Assembly (NCBI GenBank): GCA_023265785.1
Contig: JAHFSL010000008.1
Span: 1 to 19,467 of the forward strand
Reading direction: 5' to 3'
DNA length: 19,467 bases
From: Candidatus Coatesiibacteriota bacterium
Lineage (GTDB): Bacteria; Oederibacteriota; CAKKQC01
Part shown: positions 1-7,732 of the stretch, in pieces
Numbering within the stretch: the first letter of the stretch is position 1
How the letters are laid out: the number at the start of each line of letters is the position of its first letter
Notes under the pieces: model-generated
What the model saw: only the letters and a program-made list of their open reading frames with translations
Databases searched by the model: none
Told to the model about the DNA's origin: nothing
Translations under genes and position numbers: made by a program

Positions 1-438
1 CCAGATCTTGCACCGGAACATCGGCCGCGGGGCCGGGCCGGCGATGACATCGGCCTTCATGTTGTAGTTGCTCCCGTGACACGGGCACCGGAACCGGTGT
101 TCCGCGCTGAACCACCGCGGCGTGCACCCCAGGTGGGTGCACCGCGCCCAGATGGCGTAGATGCCGCCGGCATCACGGACGATCCAGGTCCGGAAATCCT
201 TGAGCCACTTTTCCGAAACCGTGTTCGGCGTGTAGTCAGAGGGCTTGCCGACCTTGAATCTGGTCTCCGGCTCATACAGGACATTCGGAAAGAGGAACCG
301 GTTCAGCGCCCCAAAGACTGCGGCCCCATAGGCGGCGATAATCCCCCACCCCACATTGACGACGAATTTCCGGCGGGTGACCTTGTCGTGGAAGGTTTCC
401 GGACCGGCGCCGGGGACGGGAAGCGGGGCGTCAGCCAT
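1..438 (-). CDS. Rieske [2Fe-2S] protein of a quinol:cytochrome c (bc-type) complex, C-terminus cut by window edge
   Basis: Rieske subunits carry electrons from quinol to a c-type cytochrome in bc1/b6f-type complexes at the cytoplasmic membrane. The 146 visible residues begin at ATG 438. A TRRKF stretch (residues 21-25) precedes one hydrophobic segment (about 27-50), the usual Tat-like membrane anchor. Both cluster-binding boxes are present: CTHLGC at 100-105 and CPCHGS at 118-123, with two Cys and two His as ligands. The following GPAPRP (134-139) is the conserved Pro loop over the cluster. The frame is open to base 1, so about 10-30 C-terminal residues probably lie outside. The start lies 9 bases after the stop of the cytochrome gene, and AAGG overlapping that stop serves as ribosome binding site, so the two genes are co-transcribed. 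A cytochrome b gene would be expected next, beyond the edge. Family assignment is secure; the exact complex type is inferred. Confidence 0.95.
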   Translation of the reverse strand, partial: MADAPLPVPGAGPETFHDKVTRRKFVVNVGWGIIAAYGAAVFGALNRFLFPNVLYEPETRFKVGKPSDYTPNTVSEKWLKDFRTWIVRDAGGIYAIWARCTHLGCTPRWFSAEHRFRCPCHGSNYNMKADVIAGPAPRPMFRCKIW

Positions 439-447
439 GATCGGGCC

Positions 448-975
448 TTACCAGCCCGGCAGTTCCTTGTCGGCTTCGGCCTTGGGGCTCCGGTCCTCGA
501 AGAGAACCTTGTACCGGTCGGGCGACGCCGCCTTGAACTTCGTCAGGAGCTCCAACCGGTGGGCCTTCCACTCCGACTTGTGCTTGACCTTCCGCTCGTT
601 GGAATCAAACTTCAGGAACTCGAAGATGGCCTTGCCCTGCTTGATCTCACAGCCCGGCTTGCTCATCATGCGCTTCACATACCGGCGCCACTCGTCTTCC
701 TTATAGAGCTGAGAGTTGATCGGGCGGGCCAGGGTGTGGCACTGGCCGCACGACTTGAAGCTCTCGTACTTCTTCTGGACGTCCGCCGGGTACTTGGCAA
801 TGTCAATCGAATCCGGCCCCGCATCGTTGGGGAACGGTTCCTTCTGCGCCTTCTCCTTCTCGGACATGGCACTCTTGGCCGTGTCCCCCGCCCGGACCTT
901 CTTCGCGAATCCCAGGCCGGTGATCCCCACCACCGCGACAACAACCACGCCCACCACCATGCCACGCCGCATCAT
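448..975 (-). CDS. Membrane-anchored or exported monohaem cytochrome c, probable partner of the Rieske protein
   Basis: This 175-residue protein starts with a short basic stretch and a hydrophobic helix (about residues 6-24) that acts as signal peptide or membrane anchor, so the rest is periplasmic. One haem c attachment motif, CGQCH, lies at 76-80. Met103 or Met104 in RRYVKRMM is a candidate sixth ligand. The C-terminal third is rich in Lys, Glu and Arg and has no motif I recognise. The start is ATG 975 (a second ATG follows at once), preceded by AGGAGG six bases upstream, the strongest ribosome binding site in the window. The gene is followed at once by the Rieske gene, which points to a role as electron acceptor of a bc-type complex. 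The sequence does not look like classical cytochrome c1, and the gene order (cytochrome before Rieske) differs from petABC. Haem binding is clear; its exact place in the chain is inferred. Confidence 0.87.
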   Translation of the reverse strand: MMRRGMVVGVVVVAVVGITGLGFAKKVRAGDTAKSAMSEKEKAQKEPFPNDAGPDSIDIAKYPADVQKKYESFKSCGQCHTLARPINSQLYKEDEWRRYVKRMMSKPGCEIKQGKAIFEFLKFDSNERKVKHKSEWKAHRLELLTKFKAASPDRYKVLFEDRSPKAEADKELPGW

Positions 976-981
976 TGCCTT

Positions 982-987
982 CCTCCT
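982..987 (-). promoter_or_regulatory. Strong Shine-Dalgarno of the cytochrome c gene
   Basis: AGGAGG on the minus strand, six bases before ATG 975. It stands out because most other transcription-unit heads in this window lack a usable Shine-Dalgarno, so this gene is probably translated strongly. Confidence 0.8.
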
Positions 988-1044
988 CTGGTCACGCTGT
1001 TCCCTGGTCTCCCGGGACCGCCTGATCCCTGCAGAACAGTCGCC

Positions 1045-1074
1045 ATGTTAGCCACCCCGGGGCGCCCAAGTCAA
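1045..1074 (-). promoter_or_regulatory. Sigma70-like promoter for cytochrome c-Rieske operon
   Basis: On the minus strand TTGACT (1074-1069), an 18-base spacer and TAACAT (1050-1045) form a good -35/-10 pair. Transcription would start near 1038, giving a leader of about 60 bases that contains the AGGAGG site. The -35 box overlaps the stop codon of the upstream cca gene, so the promoter reaches into the preceding gene. An 8-base CCCCGGGG palindrome lies in the spacer and could bind a regulator or be chance in GC-rich DNA. Confidence 0.5.
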
Positions 1075-2366
1075 GAAACGACCTCGCCCAGGGGGGGCTG
1101 GAAATGGCCACGGATAAAGGCCTCCTCGGCCTCCCGGGTGGGCGTTTCGCCGTCCATCTTGGCGCGGCGCAGGGCCTCCAGCATGCGCTGGAGCCCGGGG
1201 CCCGGGGCGAACCCCATGGCCATCAGGTCGTCACCCGTCAGGTGCGGCCGGGACTCCCGCGCGCCCCGCAGGACGTCAAGCATCCGCTCCCGGGCGGCGG
1301 GTGTGGGCAACAGGACCAGGGCGGCCAGCTGGAGTTCCAGTGATGCGGACCCCAGCACGGACCGCACCTGACTGGGGCGGGCCGCGGCCTCCAGCGCGGC
1401 CACCAGCTCCCCCATCCCGCCCAGCCGGACCAGCGCGTCCCGTGCGGCCACGGAGAGGTTGAGGCGGCGGCCCGCCTCGCCCCGCTCTTCCGGGCTGGCG
1501 TGGCGCAGGAGCAGGAGAAGGCACGCCACGGCGGGGTCCCAGGTCGGGCCCTTTTCCACCAGCGCCACCACATGCTTCATCGCCTCCACCTCCCCGGCAA
1601 ACGTTCCCTCCGGGCGGGCGCCGGGCAGGACCGCCTCCAGCAGATTCCAATCGCGCAGGCGTGAGAACACGGCGGCCGGCTCGGACTCGAACAGGCCATG
1701 AAACACCTCCTCGCGCAGACGGTCGGCGGAGAGGAAGTCGAAGATACGCGCCGCCAGGGCCCCGGCCATCGCCTCCCGCGTTGCCGCATCGGGCACGAAT
1801 CCGAACCGGGCCGCAAATCGGGCCATGCGAAGCAGGCGGGTGGGGTCGTCGAGGAAGCTCCCCGCATGAAGAATCCTGAGCCGGCCCGCGGCCAGGTCCG
1901 CCGCCCCCGCGTGCGGGTCCAGCATCTCCCCGAACCGCGCGGGTGTGATCGCCATGGCCATGGCATTGATGGAAAAATCCCGGCGGCCCAGGTCCGCGGC
2001 GATGGCGGCGGGGGACACCTCCGGCAGGGCCGCCGGTCGGGGGTAGGTTTCCGCCCGCGCCGTGGCCACGTCCACCCGGTCCAGGTCCGGCAGGGTGAGG
2101 GTCCCCGTGTGAAACCGCGGGTATTCCTGCACCCCGGCGCCCAGCCGCGCGGCCGCGCGGCGTGCGAAGGCCAGCCCGTCACCCTCCACGACCACGTCCA
2201 GGTCCACGGTGCCCGCCTCCAGCAGGAGGTCGCGGACCGGCCCGCCGACCAGCCACGCACCCTGCCCCCGCTCCTCCGCGATCGTGCCCAGCAGGCGGAG
2301 GCGGGCCGCGGCCGCCGGCGCCAGCCGGGCCGCCGGGCCGGACACGCCGCCTGGGCTACCCGCCAC
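1071..2366 (-). CDS. cca: CCA-adding tRNA nucleotidyltransferase / poly(A) polymerase family (class II)
   Basis: The enzyme adds or repairs the 3'-CCA end of tRNA in the cytoplasm using CTP and ATP. The 431-residue protein shows the class II nucleotidyltransferase head: GGPVRD at 41-46, the metal-binding DLD at 55-57, RRDFSINAM at 128-136 and the template-like DDPTRLLR at 173-180, followed by ARFAARFGF. The remaining helical part (about 190-431) has no HD phosphohydrolase motif that I can see. Class II also contains poly(A) polymerases and split CC- or A-adding enzymes, which sequence reading alone cannot separate. The start used is GTG 2366, which overlaps the aminotransferase stop by 11 bases; GTG 2345 is an alternative and would lose no motif. 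The gene closes the glycan operon, so it is probably translated from the same long transcript or from an unseen internal promoter. Confidence 0.92.
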   Translation of the reverse strand: MAGSPGGVSGPAARLAPAAAARLRLLGTIAEERGQGAWLVGGPVRDLLLEAGTVDLDVVVEGDGLAFARRAAARLGAGVQEYPRFHTGTLTLPDLDRVDVATARAETYPRPAALPEVSPAAIAADLGRRDFSINAMAMAITPARFGEMLDPHAGAADLAAGRLRILHAGSFLDDPTRLLRMARFAARFGFVPDAATREAMAGALAARIFDFLSADRLREEVFHGLFESEPAAVFSRLRDWNLLEAVLPGARPEGTFAGEVEAMKHVVALVEKGPTWDPAVACLLLLLRHASPEERGEAGRRLNLSVAARDALVRLGGMGELVAALEAAARPSQVRSVLGSASLELQLAALVLLPTPAARERMLDVLRGARESRPHLTGDDLMAMGFAPGPGLQRMLEALRRAKMDGETPTREAEEAFIRGHFQPPLGEVVS

Positions 2367-3228
2367 GCTCGGCGTCCACCGTCACCCGGTACGCCGTCTG
2401 GAGTGCACGCGTCACCGGCCGCCGCGCCGGGAACCGCCGCCCGCCCAGCCATGCGAGGGGAAGAATCTCAATGGTGGAGGCGCTCACGAAAGCCTCATCG
2501 GCCCCCGTCAGGGCGGCCGGGAGGTACCGGCCCTCCCGCACGGAAAAGCCCAGCCGGCGGGCCAGGTCCAGGACCACGGCGCGCGTGACGCCCGGCAGAA
2601 TCCCCGCGGCCAGCGACGGCGTGGTCAGGACGCCGCGCCGCACCCAGAAGATATTCGCCGACGCCGCCTCGGCCACCTCCCCCGCCGGGTTGAGCAGGAT
2701 CGCTTGGCGCGCACCCCGACCCGCTGCTTCCCGGGATGCCAGGATGTTGTTGAGCAGGCTCGTCGCCTTGATCGCCGGGTCCACCGCGCGCCGGTCATTG
2801 CGCACGACCCGCGTGATGACCGCCCGGACCCCGTCACGCACCGTCGCTGGCGGCGGCGGGAGGTACGGGGCCGCGGTGATGAGGACGGTCGGCTGGAGGC
2901 CCGCCATGAGCGCGGGATCGGGGCCGCCTGCGCCCCGGCTCACCGTGATCCGGATGCGCGCGTCCGCCAGCCGGTTGGCGGCGAGCACCCGCCGGACCAT
3001 GGCCGCCAGCCCGGCCCCGTTTCCCGGAAGGCGAACGCCGGTCAGGCGCGCCGAGGCACGGAGGCGGTCCAGGTGGGCCGGAAGGCGGAACGGGTGGCCG
3101 CCGTAGGCACGGATCGTCTCGTAGATGCCGTCGCCGTAGAGAAAGCCCCGGTCGAACACGGAAATCCCGGCCCGGCGGGCGGCAACGAGCCGACCATTCA
3201 GGTACACCATCAGGTCCACGATGGCCAT
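2356..3228 (-). CDS. PLP-dependent class IV aminotransferase (branched-chain / D-amino acid aminotransferase / ADC lyase family)
   Basis: A fold type IV PLP enzyme of 290 residues. The N-terminus has VYLNGRLV and VFDRGFLYGDGIYETIRAY (about 24-42), a family hallmark. Lys154 in PAIKATSLLNN is the PLP Schiff-base lysine, Glu187 in EVAEAASANIF is the usual cofactor-contacting Glu, and GILPGVTR (209-216) binds the phosphate. Family members make branched-chain amino acids, D-amino acids or 4-aminobenzoate (PabC). The KATSLLNN box resembles the branched-chain and lyase groups more than D-alanine aminotransferase. A pabB gene lies 9 kb away in this window, so PabC is possible, but specificity is not settled. 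ATG 3228 overlaps the epimerase stop in TGATG. GTG 3231 and ATG 3210 (giving MVYLNG, the usual family N-terminus) are alternative starts. Coupling to the glycan genes suggests a shared transcript. Confidence 0.86.
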   Translation of the reverse strand: MAIVDLMVYLNGRLVAARRAGISVFDRGFLYGDGIYETIRAYGGHPFRLPAHLDRLRASARLTGVRLPGNGAGLAAMVRRVLAANRLADARIRITVSRGAGGPDPALMAGLQPTVLITAAPYLPPPPATVRDGVRAVITRVVRNDRRAVDPAIKATSLLNNILASREAAGRGARQAILLNPAGEVAEAASANIFWVRRGVLTTPSLAAGILPGVTRAVVLDLARRLGFSVREGRYLPAALTGADEAFVSASTIEILPLAWLGGRRFPARRPVTRALQTAYRVTVDAERGG

Positions 3229-4175
3229 CACACCATACCTTCCGCGTGGCCGCAGGGCGCGGCCGCCGCCCTCGCCCAGGCGATTACCCGCTCCAGACCC
3301 GCCTCCAGCGTCACCGCGGGACGGAACGCGAGCGCCGTCAGCCGTGCAATGTCCGCCTCCCAGAGCGGTGCCGCCCCGGGCTGGGCCTCCCCCCGGCAGT
3401 GCACCGAATCCGTGCGGCCCCAGTGCCGGGCCAGGGCGAGGGCCACCTCGCGAACCGCCAGCGAGCGCCCCGAGGCCACATTGTAGGGTTCGCCCCGGCA
3501 GGGACCGAACCGCCGGATTGCATCCAGGGCGCGCGCCAGGTCCGACACATGCAGATAGTCCCGCCGCTCCTCCCCCGTCCCGCGAAGGGTGAGGGGAAAT
3601 TTCCCCTGCAGGGCCTGCTGGACCAGTTCCCAGACCAACAGGTTCCTCTGGCCCTCGCCGTACAGCGAGAAGATCCGCAGGCTGACGGTGCGCAGGCCGT
3701 AGCGCCGGGCGTACGCCAGCCCCAGGTCCTCGGCTGCGGCCTTGGCCTCCCCGTACGGGGACACGGGGACACGGGGATCCCCCTCACCCATCGGCTGGCG
3801 GACCGGGTTCCCGTACACGGAAGCGCTCGAGCACATGGCCACGCGCGCCCCCGGCGCCGTCCGCCTGACGGCCTCCAGCAGGTCCCGGTAGGTCTCGGTG
3901 TTGGCGTCAAGGCACGCGCGCGGGTTCGCGAAGGAGGCGGACACCGAGGAGGTGCCGATCGCGTGGAGGACCAGCACGGGACGGCTGGCGGCCAACGCTG
4001 GCGCGAAGCGCGCCCACCCGCCGGCACCCCACACCAGCCGCAGCGGACGCACGCCAGGCGGCGCGGGCTCCGGTTGGCGTCGGGATAGCGACCAGACCGC
4101 CCATCCCGCTTTTGCAAAGGCCCGGGCCACCGATCCGCCGATGAACCCGTTTCCGCCCGTGACCAGGAGCCTCAC
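3228..4175 (-). CDS. NAD-dependent epimerase/dehydratase (extended SDR, nucleotide-sugar type)
   Basis: An extended short-chain dehydrogenase of 315 residues that probably changes a nucleotide sugar for the surrounding glycosyltransferases. The dinucleotide-binding TGGNGFIG is at 6-13. SSASVYG (116-122) supplies the catalytic Ser/Thr, and Tyr141 and Lys145 form the YxxxK pair. RRDYLHVSDLARA further on is the typical substrate-side motif of UDP-glucose 4-epimerase-like enzymes. Total length is normal. Start GTG 4175 overlaps the upstream glycosyltransferase stop by four bases (GTGA), so translation is coupled. The sequence just before Tyr141 is encoded across an octanucleotide tandem repeat at 3755-3777. 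The substrate cannot be told from sequence; 4-epimerase, 4,6-dehydratase or 4-reductase activities all occur in the family. Confidence 0.9.
   Translation of the reverse strand: MRLLVTGGNGFIGGSVARAFAKAGWAVWSLSRRQPEPAPPGVRPLRLVWGAGGWARFAPALAASRPVLVLHAIGTSSVSASFANPRACLDANTETYRDLLEAVRRTAPGARVAMCSSASVYGNPVRQPMGEGDPRVPVSPYGEAKAAAEDLGLAYARRYGLRTVSLRIFSLYGEGQRNLLVWELVQQALQGKFPLTLRGTGEERRDYLHVSDLARALDAIRRFGPCRGEPYNVASGRSLAVREVALALARHWGRTDSVHCRGEAQPGAAPLWEADIARLTALAFRPAVTLEAGLERVIAWARAAAAPCGHAEGMV
3755..3777. repeat. Octanucleotide tandem repeat, about 2.9 copies, inside the epimerase gene
   Basis: The unit ACGGGGAC occurs twice in full plus seven bases of a third copy. It encodes the PRVPVS region directly before the catalytic Tyr of the epimerase. 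Because the unit length is not a multiple of three, gain or loss of one copy would shift the frame. Confidence 0.7.
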
Positions 4176-5305
4176 GCCGAAACCCCGGCCAGCAGGGCCA
4201 GCGACTCCCGGATCTGCCGCTCCCGGCTGAACCGTTCGCGGGCGTGTTCCAGCGCCCGGCCGGCCATCGCGCGGAGGCCGGCGGGATCGCCCATCAGGGC
4301 CCGGATCGCCGTGGCTTCGGCGGCCGCGTCCCCTTCGGGGAACACGCGACACAGGAAGGCGTCGGCCAGCGCCCGCGCGTAGGGCTCCTCGGCACGGGCA
4401 ATCACCGGCAGGGCCGAGGCCATGGCCTCCTGGACCACGAGCGGGAAGCCCTCTCCGCGGGAGGGCAGGAGCAGTGCGTCCGCGGCTTGGTACAGATCGC
4501 GCAACGATTCCGCGCTGGCCCCGGCGACCCGACGGAGGTTTGGCGTGCGTTCGGGCAGGTCACCCTCGAGCGGGCCGCGGCCCACCATGACGAATTCGAA
4601 TCCGGGCAGGTGCGTACTGACCTCCCAGACCCGGCGGGCGCCCTTCCGCGGCGCCAGCCGCCCGACGAAGAGGAGGACCGGCCGGTCCGCCCTGAGCCCC
4701 AGCGCCTGCCGCAGTCGCGCGCGCGTGGTCGGGGAGGGCGGAACAAAAAAATCCGTGTTGACGCCGTTGCCGATCCGGCGGATCCGATCCGGTGGAAGGC
4801 CCACCGCGTGCTCCAGGACACGTTGCCCGCCCTCCGTGCCGGCCACAACCGCGGCCGCCCGCCCGGCGTTGAACCTCCCCAGAGAGCGGTAGGCCGCCGC
4901 CTGGATGCCTCGGAGCATCCGCGAGGGATAGACCACGAAAGGCGCGTGCTGGGTAATGACCAGAGGAGTCCGAAGCGCTGGACACCACAGCGCCGCCAGG
5001 GTGGTCCCGGCGTACAGCAGATCCTGGGCGTGGACCGCATCGGCCCACGCAACCAGCCGGCGGATTTCAGCCACCCCCTCCAAGCCCCACACCGGCACCG
5101 GCACGTCCAGAAACCGCTCTGCGAGATTGACGCACCCCACGCGGACCAGGTCGCCATCCCGGCGCGGTGCGTCCCGGGGCACTCGGCTGGCCACCCAACG
5201 AACCTCGTGACCCGCGGCCCGGTATCCCTCGTACAGCGTGCGAGCGACCATTTCCACCCCGCCCAGGTGGGGGGGCATGTAATGGGTGACCAGCCCGATC
5301 CTCAT
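4172..5305 (-). CDS. Glycosyltransferase family 4 (GT-B fold)
   Basis: A retaining glycosyltransferase of 377 residues that would move a sugar from a nucleotide donor onto a growing glycan at the inner face of the membrane. The N-terminal acceptor domain opens with THYMPPHLGGVE (7-18), where the Gly-Gly loop is typical. The donor domain begins after IGNGVN (178-183), with FVGRLAPRKG at 213-222 and the EX7E-type box EGFPLVVQE (Glu285, Glu293). ATG 5305 was chosen because the family usually starts with MRIGLV-like text and because AGGGGGA precedes it; longer in-frame extensions have no family similarity. It sits 31 bases after the acyltransferase stop and overlaps the epimerase by four bases. 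Sugar and linkage are unknown. Confidence 0.92.
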   Translation of the reverse strand: MRIGLVTHYMPPHLGGVEMVARTLYEGYRAAGHEVRWVASRVPRDAPRRDGDLVRVGCVNLAERFLDVPVPVWGLEGVAEIRRLVAWADAVHAQDLLYAGTTLAALWCPALRTPLVITQHAPFVVYPSRMLRGIQAAAYRSLGRFNAGRAAAVVAGTEGGQRVLEHAVGLPPDRIRRIGNGVNTDFFVPPSPTTRARLRQALGLRADRPVLLFVGRLAPRKGARRVWEVSTHLPGFEFVMVGRGPLEGDLPERTPNLRRVAGASAESLRDLYQAADALLLPSRGEGFPLVVQEAMASALPVIARAEEPYARALADAFLCRVFPEGDAAAEATAIRALMGDPAGLRAMAGRALEHARERFSRERQIRESLALLAGVSA

Positions 5306-5336
5306 GCGTCCCCCTGGCTCACCGCGATGGCGGTCC

Positions 5337-6479
5337 TCATCCGGGGCCAGCGGCGGCGGGAGGACCCACGGCGGATGGAAAGCGGCTCTTGAGCGCGAGG
5401 CATCGGCGTTCGAGAAGCTGCCAACTGGCCCAGGCCATGAGGACGGTGACCGCAGTGGCAACCAGATAGAAGGCCATCTGCAGGGGTAGCGTACAGTCGT
5501 GCTCCCCGATCAGGACATTTCTGACCAGGATGACCACGAACAGGTGATACAGGTACAGCCCGTAGGAGTACTTCCCGAAGAACCCCAGCACGCGGGAGGA
5601 CAGGCACCGCGCAAGTGCGCCCGCGGGATGGCGGAGGACCCGCAGAATGAGCGCCGTCCCGATCCATCCCAGAATGGCGTACCGCCACGACGCCGCACAG
5701 TGCGCCAGGAATCCGTCCGGCCGGGCGTGCGCCAGTTGGAGAGCCGCGGTGACACTTGCCGCCAGGACGGTGGCCCCCAGGCACACCCGCTCGAATCGCC
5801 GCCCCCCATCGCCGGGAGCCCGCAGCACGGCTGCCGCCAGCGCCCCCAGCGCCAGTTCGTCCATACGGCACGGCGTTAAGAAGTAGGTCCACAGAAGTGG
5901 AGCGCCGGCGGTCAGGAGTGCCAGCCGGCACGCCAACGCCCCCGCGATAACGGCAACGCAGCACCGCATGAGGCCTTCGCGGGAGAGCACGGCCACGACC
6001 AGGGGCCACACCAGGTAGAACTGTTCTTCGATGGCGAGGGACCAGGAATGGTCCAGAACCTCATTTCGGTATGTCATCGTCATGGCGATGAAGTAATTCG
6101 AAAGGTACAGCACATACCACCACCCGTCGCCGGACACCGCCCGTATCCAGACGAGATCCCGCGTCGCCAGATGGAGTCGCGCCCCCACGAGCGGCAGGAG
6201 ACCGAAGCCCAAGAGCAGGGTGACCGCGTAGGCAGGGACGATTCGCAGCACCCTCCGCATATAGAACGACGAAAAGTACCCGGCGCCGCCCCGACCGTCG
6301 AGCAGAATCCCAGTGATTAGGAACCCGGAAAGGACAAAGAAGAAATCCACCCCGCTGTTCCCCACCAGGGCGACCCGGGCGAGCCCCGGGTACAGCCGGC
6401 CCACCCCGGAGTGGGTGGTGAAGTGGTTAAACAGCACCAGCAGGATCGCCACGCCCCGCAACCCATCCAGCGCCGCCAC
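5337..6479 (-). CDS. OafA/YrhL-type membrane acyltransferase (acyltransferase 3 family)
   Basis: An integral membrane protein of 380 residues with about ten hydrophobic segments, which would O-acylate (often O-acetylate) a surface glycan. The family entry motif LDGLRGVAILLV is at 4-15, followed by the conserved His19 (LFNHF), GVDFFFVLSGFLI at 43-55, and RRVLRIVPAY at 75-84 with its two essential-type arginines. WSLAIEEQFYLVWP follows in the middle. There is no C-terminal SGNH domain. The only ATG/GTG/TTG start in the open frame is GTG 6479, just three codons before the first motif and without a Shine-Dalgarno, so the N-terminus is unusually short. It lies 70 bases downstream of the family 2 glycosyltransferase gene; that gap is GC-rich and contains a 9-base direct repeat (6499-6507 and 6537-6545). 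Confidence 0.92.
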   Translation of the reverse strand: MAALDGLRGVAILLVLFNHFTTHSGVGRLYPGLARVALVGNSGVDFFFVLSGFLITGILLDGRGGAGYFSSFYMRRVLRIVPAYAVTLLLGFGLLPLVGARLHLATRDLVWIRAVSGDGWWYVLYLSNYFIAMTMTYRNEVLDHSWSLAIEEQFYLVWPLVVAVLSREGLMRCCVAVIAGALACRLALLTAGAPLLWTYFLTPCRMDELALGALAAAVLRAPGDGGRRFERVCLGATVLAASVTAALQLAHARPDGFLAHCAASWRYAILGWIGTALILRVLRHPAGALARCLSSRVLGFFGKYSYGLYLYHLFVVILVRNVLIGEHDCTLPLQMAFYLVATAVTVLMAWASWQLLERRCLALKSRFPSAVGPPAAAGPG

Positions 6480-6549
6480 ACGACCGGCGGACGGGGGAGG
6501 GCCGCCCGGGCTCCCGGGGCGGGCGTCCCCTTCCGCGGGCCGCCCCCGT

Positions 6550-7728
6550 TCACCGCGGAGGATCGTCGTGTCGGCGCCCCGCGAAGGATGGCTCCAGGCC
6601 GGCCGCGATATAGAATCCGCCCGCCACGGTCTGGACCCCGAGCAGGACGAGAGTCATGCCAAAGACGCCGATGATCGTGGTCTGGCTGGATAGAGGGGGG
6701 AACCCCCGTGACAACCAGGATCCCAGCACCTGCAGGCCGGTGGCGAGGCCCGCCGCCATCAGAAGGCCCCCGACCATCAGGGTGCGTTCCAGGGAAAGCA
6801 GGCCGAGCCACGCACGCGGCCAGCCACTGGATTCCTCCTCCTCTCTCAGGAAGGCGATGCACAGCCCCAGGTGGACCACCTGGTAGCCGATCAGAACCAG
6901 CGCACTGCCGCCGATCGCCACGTGGACGTCAAGCGGATGGCCCAGGATGGCCACGTGAAACCCGGACGCGACCACCATCCCGGCCCCCGCCAAAGAGGCC
7001 AGAATTCCCGGCACGAGCAGGATCGACGCCGGAGCGAGGAAAAGCATGAGGCGCAGGTGTCTCCAGCCGTCCGCCAGCGCGCGCAGGTGTGGCGGTCGCC
7101 GCCGCCCCGCGGGGCGGTAGGTGATCGGCACCTCGGTCATGGTGAGGCGCTGCCGCGCGGCCATGGCCAGCATTTCGCTGGCGAATTCCATCCCTGGGCT
7201 GCGGAGCGCCAGCCGGTCCCAGGCCCGGCGGGTGAAGGCCCGCATCCCGCATTGCGAATCGCTCACGCGGAACCGAAACAGGATCCAAAGCGCGAGGTTC
7301 AGGAAGGGGGTGCCGATCACCCGATGAGTCCATGGCATGGCGCCCGGGAGGATCCGGCCGCCCAGCCGGGTGCCGCGGACCAGGTCCACCCCGCGCCGCA
7401 ATTCGGCGACGAACGAGGGAATGGCGGAGAAATCGTAGCTCAGATCACTGTCCCCCATCAGGAGCCAGCGGCCGCGCGCCGCGGCGATCCCGCCCCGGAT
7501 GGCGGCGCCGTACCCCTTTTCCCCCACCCGCACCACGCGCGCTCCGGCCGCCGCGGCAAGCCGGCGCGACCCGTCCGTGGAGCCGTTGTCCGCAATCACA
7601 ACTTCGCCGGGGACGCCCGACTGCCGGATTCCCGCCCGCGCCTCGCGCACACAGGCCGCCACCGTCTCCGCTTCGTCCAGGCACGGCATGACCACGGACA
7701 GCACCGGCCGCCGGCGGCGTCCCCTCAT
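6550..7728 (-). CDS. Family 2 glycosyltransferase with C-terminal membrane domain (dolichol-phosphate mannosyltransferase-like)
   Basis: A 392-residue enzyme with a cytosolic GT-A catalytic domain and a membrane tail, of the type that loads a sugar on a polyprenyl phosphate carrier. Motifs in order: SVVMPCLDEAE (11-21), ADNGSTDGS (46-54), the metal-binding DSD in MGDSDLSYD (91-99), and SDSQCGMRAF (156-165), the acceptor-side motif of the DPM/GtrB-like group. After about residue 225 come roughly four hydrophobic helices. The chosen start ATG 7728 lies four bases after the methyltransferase stop; GTG 7731 is an alternative one codon upstream. Its product could feed the GT-C-like membrane protein encoded divergently at 8806, because GT-C enzymes use polyprenyl-phosphate sugars; that link is inference. 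Confidence 0.92.
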   Translation of the reverse strand: MRGRRRRPVLSVVMPCLDEAETVAACVREARAGIRQSGVPGEVVIADNGSTDGSRRLAAAAGARVVRVGEKGYGAAIRGGIAAARGRWLLMGDSDLSYDFSAIPSFVAELRRGVDLVRGTRLGGRILPGAMPWTHRVIGTPFLNLALWILFRFRVSDSQCGMRAFTRRAWDRLALRSPGMEFASEMLAMAARQRLTMTEVPITYRPAGRRRPPHLRALADGWRHLRLMLFLAPASILLVPGILASLAGAGMVVASGFHVAILGHPLDVHVAIGGSALVLIGYQVVHLGLCIAFLREEEESSGWPRAWLGLLSLERTLMVGGLLMAAGLATGLQVLGSWLSRGFPPLSSQTTIIGVFGMTLVLLGVQTVAGGFYIAAGLEPSFAGRRHDDPPR

Positions 7729-7732
7729 CACA

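Noticed and set aside
122..142. Eight-pair inverted repeat (GTGCACCC...GGGTGCAC) in the Rieske gene
   Set aside because: It coincides with the codons of CTHLGC, whose symmetric Cys-Thr pattern creates the repeat; no regulatory reading is needed.
76..1371. 431-codon plus-strand open frame across the Rieske, cytochrome and cca genes
   Set aside because: It is antisense to three genes with clear motifs, and its product is a low-complexity Arg/Pro/Leu-rich string. Long antisense frames are expected at this GC content.
2209..3486. 425-codon plus-strand open frame over the aminotransferase and epimerase
   Set aside because: Antisense shadow with no motif; the minus strand carries PLP and SDR signatures in the same bases.
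4244..5392. 382-codon plus-strand open frame over the family 4 glycosyltransferase
   Set aside because: Antisense shadow rich in Arg, Gly and Pro; the glycosyltransferase frame holds all the conserved motifs.
6480..6549. GC-rich gap with a 9-base direct repeat between the glycosyltransferase and the acyltransferase
   Set aside because: No promoter boxes, T-tract or convincing hairpin; CCCGGG-type palindromes are common at this composition. It may partly encode an N-terminal extension, but no start codon exists in frame.
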